Of a stretch of DNA of 64,000 bases, positions 58,458-64,000 are shown piece after piece. The DNA lies in contig NC_059564.1 of the NCBI RefSeq assembly GCF_905220415.1, positions 2,678,501-2,742,500 on the forward strand, given 5' to 3'. Each line of letters begins with the position of its first letter. Within the stretch, counting starts at the first letter, position 1. The position numbers were made by a program, and so were the translations under genes. The notes under the pieces are model-generated. The model was not told where the DNA came from. It did no database searches and saw only the letters and a program-made list of their open reading frames with translations. The DNA is from Colias croceus. Taxonomy: Eukaryota > Arthropoda > Insecta > Lepidoptera > Pieridae.

Positions 58458-61333
58458 TTAGATAAATGAGTCTAAAAAGGTCTCAGTCTCAGCGTATGAA
58501 AGTCCCTGTAGCCAGTTATCAAGTAAAATTTTCAGTTTGTGATAGTTTAAAGAATGTACAGATAGAATATTTTGGAGTTTATTATAAATGTAAGGGCCAA
58601 GAAATAAAAAGAATCTGTGACTGAAAGAAGTATTTAGTCTAATTGTCGGAGCTAATAAATAATTGCGACGCTCAGTAAGGGGATTGTAAGGAGTAGAACT
58701 GTGTTGTTTTAACGCGATTTTAAGAATAAATAATTGGCGAACTGTTAGTACTTGAGATAGTTTGTATAATTCTGCTGTTGGATATAATCGAGGCTTATGA
58801 AAGCAAACCTTTAAAGCTGCCCTTTGGGCACGTTCAAGCTGAATTAGATAAGATTTATATGTACCACCCCAAGATTCAATTCCATACAATATAACAGACT
58901 GGCACAGCGCTATATATACCATTTTCATAATTGAAATGTCAGCTGATGAGCGTAGTTGCTTAAAAATGTACATAAGTTTTCGTATCCTATTACCAACAGT
59001 TTCTATATGCTCCTTAAAAGCTAGCGAAGAGTCAACAATGATGCCGAGATATTTGATAGATGATACTCTTTCGATAACAGCTGGACTCGATGGATTCATG
59101 ATAGAAGGAACTAAAATTTGGAGGTGATTAATATCAGATTTGTCATTGCGTATTGCAAAATTTACTAATTTTGTCTTTTTGACATTTAAGGTCAGCACAT
59201 TTTTATCTAACCAATGTAAAACAGAATTGAAGCCTTGCTGTGCAAGATTATAAGTTTCGAGCCAGGTTTTAGACGAGAAAGCCAATGCCGTATCATCTGC
59301 ATAAGAGAATATAGCACCATTTTGCAATTTAATATCACACAAATCGTTCACATAAATTAAAAATAGACTCGGGCCGAGGATGCTGCCTTGTGGCACGCCA
59401 TAAGAAATAGGGTGCTCGGAGCTTGTAAGAGATCCAATTTTAACACATTGAGTTCTGTTAGTGAGATACGACTCAAACAGCGATAATTGAAGATCTCTTA
59501 TTCCAAGGGCCTCCAATTTCGTCAGTAAGATTGGGATCGAAACTGTGTCGAAGCTTTAGCAAGATCCAAAAACAAAACCATACATTTATTATTTTTGTCC
59601 ATTTGTGAAACAAGGTGATTAACTAAGTTGTGAACGGCGTCTGTGGAAGACCGATTTTTACGAAAACCATATTGATTAGGCGAAAGAAGTTTGCGACATT
59701 CTAAATAATTTACGAGTCTATTGTTTATAATCTTTTCTAAAATTTTGGACATAGCTGGAAGAATGGAAATAGGTCTATAATTTTCGACACAGTTCCGGTC
59801 CCCAGACTTGAAAATCGGAAGCACAAGGGCTTTTTTGAAAGCGTTAGGGAAAGTACCGGTAGTAAGGCATAGATTGAAAATATGGGTAAGTGGGGCAAGA
59901 AGAACCTTAACATGTTTTTTTAAAAAAGCAGACGAGATACCATCCCATCCAGGGCAGGAGTCACTCTTGATACAATTTATGATATTCTGGACTTCATTGT
60001 CATCCGTCGCTAAGAGAACAAAAGATTCAGAGTGGTGAGCAGGAGCAACGTAGCTATGTTGAGAAGACGGGATTGCTTCCGCTAAGTTTTTTCCAACATT
60101 GGCAAAATAATTATTAATGGCGCAGATAGAGGTATATTCATTTTTAGATATTAGATTGTGAGCTGTAGGTTGCGGTTTATTAGAATCAATAACAGATTTA
60201 ATGACCTTCCACAATTGTTTACAGTTTTTGCCTGCCTTAGCAAATTCAAGTTTCTCATAATCTATCTTAGCTTTACGTAATAACGCGTTACAAAAGTTGC
60301 GATATCTCTTATAGGTCAGCTTTAATAAATCATCATTTGGGGATTTTTTATGTTTTTTGAAAAGATTATCTCTATGACGCATGCATCTCAATAATCCTGG
60401 AGTTACCCACGGTTTGAGAGGCCTACGTCTACGGGGTAATGAAAGGACAATAGAGCAGGATAAAATAACAGAGGTGATAATTTCTATAAATACGTCTGCC
60501 GCCTGATTGGCATCTAAGGTAGAAAGAACAGGGTGAAAGTCAATTGAGTTTAGAGCAGAAGTTATTTTATCTTCATTTATTTTGGTGCAAAGAGAGTCAT
60601 TCGCTACTTTCCGTTTTTTTTGTGATAAGCATAATACAATAGCAAAGTGGTCGGTAACCGTTGATTCCAAAACAAAGATCTTCGCCGGAGAACGGGTCTT
60701 AATGTTGGCATGGTCGAGGCACGTTAGTCCGTGAGTAGGAAAAGAGTGGCCCGGAATAAGACCGTGGTGTCCAAGAATTTCGAGGTAAGACGATGTGTGA
60801 TTGGATGTATTATTAGGCCTAATATCAATGTTAATATCACCAATCAACACAATATTCCGATAAGATTTTAGGTCAGATAAAACTTTATCCAACGAGACTA
60901 GAAAATTTGAGGGATCTAGAAAAGCATAGGGTCTGTATAAAGCTAATATAACTAAATCACAGCCAATATATATAAGCAAACAGTTTGCTTCGTCAATATG
61001 AAATTCAACGATTTTTACATCTTTTATTGTGTTTTTATAATAAACTATAACCCCGTCGTTTTGATTAAAGTTACACGAAGTTGAATGGGAGCAGTAGCCA
61101 TCCAGATTTGGAATAATAGGATTACAAGATAGCCAACATTCAGATAAAATAATAAGATCACACGATACTTTTACTCGTTCTAGTAAGGTTACAAGTCCCA
61201 AAAAATTCGCCTTGATGCTACGTATATTTTGTGATAATATTGTAAGGTTAAGATGATTATTATCAGAAGATAGTAAGTGGGAGCAATCCTCAGGGGAGCA
61301 AGATATAGCTTCACAAAAGGAGGTGTCGTCCAA
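58458..61333 (-). pseudogene. Retrotransposon ORF2 (APE endonuclease and reverse transcriptase), one frameshift
   Basis: About 955 codons in two overlapping frames, 61333-59522 and about 59550-58458. The break is a one-base loss in an A-run at about 59551, just after the LDLAKA palm motif. The endonuclease shows LSQNIRSIKANF, ILSECWL, VLIGDINIDI and VTDHFAI. The reverse transcriptase shows CPGWDGISS, ENYRPISILPAMSKILE, QYGFRKNRSSTDAV, GVPQGSILGP and catalytic YADD (59292-59303). A C-terminal region follows with no zinc finger or RNase H that I can see. No ATG precedes the endonuclease; the frame is open only back to a TAG near 61395. It overlaps the end of the extra upstream frame. Confidence 0.88.
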
Positions 61334-61349
61334 ATTATTTATGTAGTCA

Positions 61350-62465
61350 TTAATCGCCGCGAATTTGAAATAAAAATATACACAATGTATCTACAACAAA
61401 AACCTCAAGCCAAGACGCAATAATTTTAATCAAAATAAATAATGTAAATCGATATACAATATAAGTTTTAGTTAGCGGTGTATTATAAATGGTTTTAATT
61501 TTACGATCCTTAAAAAATAATACTATATACGTTACATAAGTGTCAAACACAGTAAAAAAGCAGATGAGCATTAGGCCGGAATAAAAATTTGTCACCAGAA
61601 AACAATAATTAATCCTTAGTGAGTTTATGACGGAAATTTGGTAAAATGCAATTTGTGTGTCAAATAAATAATTTGGACATAAAATTAAGTTATTCGAGTA
61701 AGATGAATAAATACTCACAAACAGGTCCAATAACTTAGATCGATAGATTTTTAACATAAACTGTTTCAAGTTATAAGTATAGTTTAAGTCATTTTCTGGT
61801 ACCAAAAATCTAGTGAAACGACATTTATCTTTATGTAACTGAGCTTTGAATAAAAAATGATAAATGAGGTTATAACTTGACTTACCAGAAATATCATGAT
61901 TTATAAAATTAAATCTCAAGGCCCCGTAACCGTCGAACACACATGATGAAGATGACTGAATTTTAATTTCCACCAAACACAAAGCAATTGAAAAATCTAT
62001 AATTATTGTATTTAGTATCAAATAAAAATCCATAATTAACTTCGTTGATTTTTTGCCAAACATATTATACCACAGTATTAGTGAAGAGACCGAAATCTGT
62101 TTTAGATGTTTAACAAACTGCAATTCAAATAAATGATTTAATAAGACTTTAGTGTAATATATATGTAATGTCACCACAAAACTATTGAAGGCTATAAAGG
62201 CTACAAATAATATTATAATGCACTCAAACTGTAATGTTAAACGCTTGTTTTGAATGATGAAGAAATTTATAATTTTACGATTTGTGTAGTTAAACATGGT
62301 AATTGTATCTTCTGTAATTGCAATAGGGTACGGAATGTAATAAGTAACTATGTGAGTTAGTGCGGGTAGACGTAAAATACTTTTACAATGTTGAAAGATT
62401 GTGGTAAGGATTTGGATACACTGAGAAAAGTACATTAAAAATATATCAAAGACTTTAAAATACAT
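61350..62465 (-). CDS. Unidentified hydrophobic ORF between retrotransposon ORF1 and ORF2
   Basis: An unbroken frame of 384 codons (open from 62504), or 371 from the first ATG at 62465. It lies between the ORF1 stop (62514) and ORF2. The product is rich in F, I, L and Y with about six hydrophobic segments, for example IIILFVAFIAFNSFVV, MDFYLILNTIIIDFSIALCL, FYSGLMLICFFTVFD and LFILIKIIASWLEVFVV. Short basic stretches separate them, suggesting a multi-pass membrane protein. I recognise no family. In DNA this rich in A and T a stop-free run of this length by chance is very unlikely. It could be an extra retrotransposon protein, or coding DNA carried in by an insertion. Confidence 0.5.
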   Translation of the reverse strand: MYFKVFDIFLMYFSQCIQILTTIFQHCKSILRLPALTHIVTYYIPYPIAITEDTITMFNYTNRKIINFFIIQNKRLTLQFECIIILFVAFIAFNSFVVTLHIYYTKVLLNHLFELQFVKHLKQISVSSLILWYNMFGKKSTKLIMDFYLILNTIIIDFSIALCLVEIKIQSSSSCVFDGYGALRFNFINHDISGKSSYNLIYHFLFKAQLHKDKCRFTRFLVPENDLNYTYNLKQFMLKIYRSKLLDLFVSIYSSYSNNLILCPNYLFDTQIAFYQISVINSLRINYCFLVTNFYSGLMLICFFTVFDTYVTYIVLFFKDRKIKTIYNTPLTKTYIVYRFTLFILIKIIASWLEVFVVDTLCIFLFQIRGD

Positions 62466-62513
62466 TATTGGAAAACTAAACACTACAAATGTAAATTGGC
62501 ACAAGTGATATAG

Positions 62514-63422
62514 TCAGGTTGACTTTAACTTTAACAAATCAGAGTCCGTTTTAATTTCATAGCGAGGGTTACCTTCAGATTTACGCACAAAAATTCTTCC
62601 CTTATTAGTCCAACAGAATTTGAAACCTAATTCTTTACTTTTGTTACGCGCTACAGCAAATAGCCTTCTGTCTTTGTCTGTTAAACTCTCAGATACAAAT
62701 ATTGGTGAGCTTGGACCAGGTAGTCCTATAGACGAGGAGGTTAATTTTTGTGAGTTATCTTTGTTATACTGTTTCACTGCACTTAGAATGTTATTTCTAG
62801 TTAACACGGATGTAAAGTCTGCAATAATTGTTGAATTACCAGATTTTCCCTTAATTCGAAAGATATCCTTTATGTCATATTTTTGTAATTCGATATTTAA
62901 TGCATTACTCATTCTTTGAACAATATCAAATAAATCTTGTTGTGTCTCAGACTTTATTTGTTGTGCTTGAGGTAAGTTACGAAACTCCAAAACTGTGAAC
63001 TTCGCCTTTTTTTGCATATCATCAATTCTATTATCTAAAGTAGAAATGTGTAGCAATTGTTCACGCCTTTCTTTATCCATACAAGAGAGTTTTTCTTTGA
63101 TATCTTCATACTGTTGTGACAAAAAATTGATAGACTTTTCTAATTCTATATTTTGGTTTTGTATTCCAGTTAACTGTTGTTTCAACTCAGCAATTTCAGT
63201 TCTCATAGCTTGGAATGTCGTATCTTGATCCTTTTTCCAAGTAGTAAGCATAGCAAGTAGTTCTTCTTTCAAAGATTTCTCCTCGGAGGAGTGAACATCG
63301 GTACGAAGCCTCTTTTGCCTTCTTCCAATTAAGGTATTTTCGGGATCAAGTCTAGTAATATCATTTTCAGACGAGACATGGTGCACTTTGTTTCCGGGTG
63401 GAGATCTTTGTACTTTAGACAT
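62514..63422 (-). CDS. Retrotransposon ORF1 protein (coiled coil, RNA-binding-like)
   Basis: 302 codons from the ATG at 63422. In-frame sequence continues upstream to a GTG at 63509, but MSKVQRSPPGN is the first methionine. About residues 60-150 form a long predicted coiled coil (heptads in EIAELKQQLTGIQNQNIELE and following). A basic globular part follows with TVLEFRNLP and DIKDIFRIKG, then FVSESLTDKDRRLFAVARN, a C-terminal motif common to ORF1 proteins of Jockey/CR1-type and L1-type LINEs. No zinc knuckle is visible. It is intact. Likely role: binding element RNA as a chaperone. Confidence 0.8.
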   Translation of the reverse strand: MSKVQRSPPGNKVHHVSSENDITRLDPENTLIGRRQKRLRTDVHSSEEKSLKEELLAMLTTWKKDQDTTFQAMRTEIAELKQQLTGIQNQNIELEKSINFLSQQYEDIKEKLSCMDKERREQLLHISTLDNRIDDMQKKAKFTVLEFRNLPQAQQIKSETQQDLFDIVQRMSNALNIELQKYDIKDIFRIKGKSGNSTIIADFTSVLTRNNILSAVKQYNKDNSQKLTSSSIGLPGPSSPIFVSESLTDKDRRLFAVARNKSKELGFKFCWTNKGRIFVRKSEGNPRYEIKTDSDLLKLKST

Positions 63423-63560
63423 TTTTGACAAAAGTCCGTAGTTTAAGTAGTCAAGGTAAACCGGTTTTATAGAAGCGGCGCAGCAAAATACACGTCTGAA
63501 CACTAACACAATCCGAGCGGAAGAGAATCCTGAAATCTTTGAAACCGCTTTCTTAATATT

Positions 63561-64000
63561 TTAAATTTGTGCCATTTTGAAAGACTGATTTAGTAACTAC
63601 ATTATTCTTACATCTTAAACCTGAGTGTGATAGTTGTTCATTTCTTTTTCACGTCTTGTCTTAGCAAATGTATGGTATGATTTTCGTGTTTTGTTGTAGC
63701 CGATAAAACACCTTAATGGGGAGATTGTATTGGATTTTAAATTTACCAATTTACTCTCAATATTTTATTAATTCCGATAGATGGCGCTGTTAGGTTATTT
63801 CACACAATTTCTGCGTGGTTGCATACGATACAAAACCTTCGTCAACTATATAAAATATCCTCAATAGATGGCGCTTTATAAAAAGTACTAAGGTACCAAG
63901 GCTCAATCCATACTTTTTAATTTTTTTAATTGGAGTACCTAGTTGGAGTTTTTGATCTAAATATTATTTTGTTTCAATTCATAATACTTATGTAAGATTT
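63561..64000. other. Right edge, no recognised gene
   Basis: AT-rich. The motif AGATGGCGCT occurs twice (about 63780 and 63866), as seen in lepidopteran repeats. It may include the 5' untranslated part of the retrotransposon. Confidence 0.35.

Larger units (their letters stand above)
58049..63560 (-). mobile_element. Jockey/CR1-superfamily non-LTR retrotransposon, nearly complete
   Basis: About 5.5 kb on the minus strand, in the order ORF1, extra frame, ORF2, then a 3' region (58049-58457). The 3' region contains a GTGAGTGAGTGTG microsatellite and ends in a TATTA-type simple repeat instead of poly(A). The 5' end past ORF1 is not defined; I place it near 63560. Endonuclease (LSQNIRSI), reverse transcriptase (YADD) and absence of an RNase H fit the CR1/Daphne/Crack-type groups. 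The exact clade is uncertain. Confidence 0.85.

Overview
The window is eukaryotic and fits a moth or butterfly (Lepidoptera). It is AT-rich, its genes are split by GT-AG introns, and it is crowded with short interspersed repeats of the kind that carry the CCCGCGGCTTCGCCCGC motif common in lepidopteran DNA. All assignments come from reading the sequence; no database search was run.

Six host genes can be read in full. NAC-alpha (+, 21359-24504, 5 coding exons, 211 aa) and CCT5, the chaperonin TCP-1 epsilon subunit (+, 27102-37644, 10 exons, 542 aa), lie head to tail. Arp6 (-, 39376-40805, 2 exons, 393 aa) converges on CCT5. Two COX7C-type cytochrome c oxidase subunit genes follow on the minus strand (44348-44761 and 47197-48216). 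They share one intron position and are a diverged tandem duplicate. CDV3 (+, 51783-55636, 4 coding exons, 221 aa) is next. A broken THAP-like exon pair lies at 41641-42243. These are mostly housekeeping functions: protein folding and nascent-chain handling, chromatin remodelling, and respiration. Nothing suggests they form a pathway.

The rest is largely mobile DNA. At 3306-6594 a foldback-type element with tandem-repeat arms and a 9-bp target duplication sits inside an older short repeat. At 12944-18872 an R4/Dong-like retrotransposon with a restriction-like endonuclease is split by an R1-like retrotransposon (13250-16803), and both insertions keep their target duplications. At 25428-26632 there is a TA-flanked pogo-like remnant. 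At 48832-51440 there is a second, unrelated long-inverted-repeat element with a 9-bp duplication. At 56960-57566 and 10011-10293 there are TTA-flanked Harbinger-like elements. The right end holds a nearly complete Jockey/CR1-superfamily retrotransposon on the minus strand (about 58049-63560), with an extra long hydrophobic reading frame between ORF1 and ORF2.

The points most worth a second look are that extra reading frame, the two foldback elements with 9-bp duplications, the dated nest of two retrotransposons, the duplicated end of CDV3 carrying an R1-like tail insertion, and the diverged COX7C pair. Introns of CCT5 and CDV3 hold several hairpin elements and tRNA-derived SINEs, some within tens of bases of splice acceptors.
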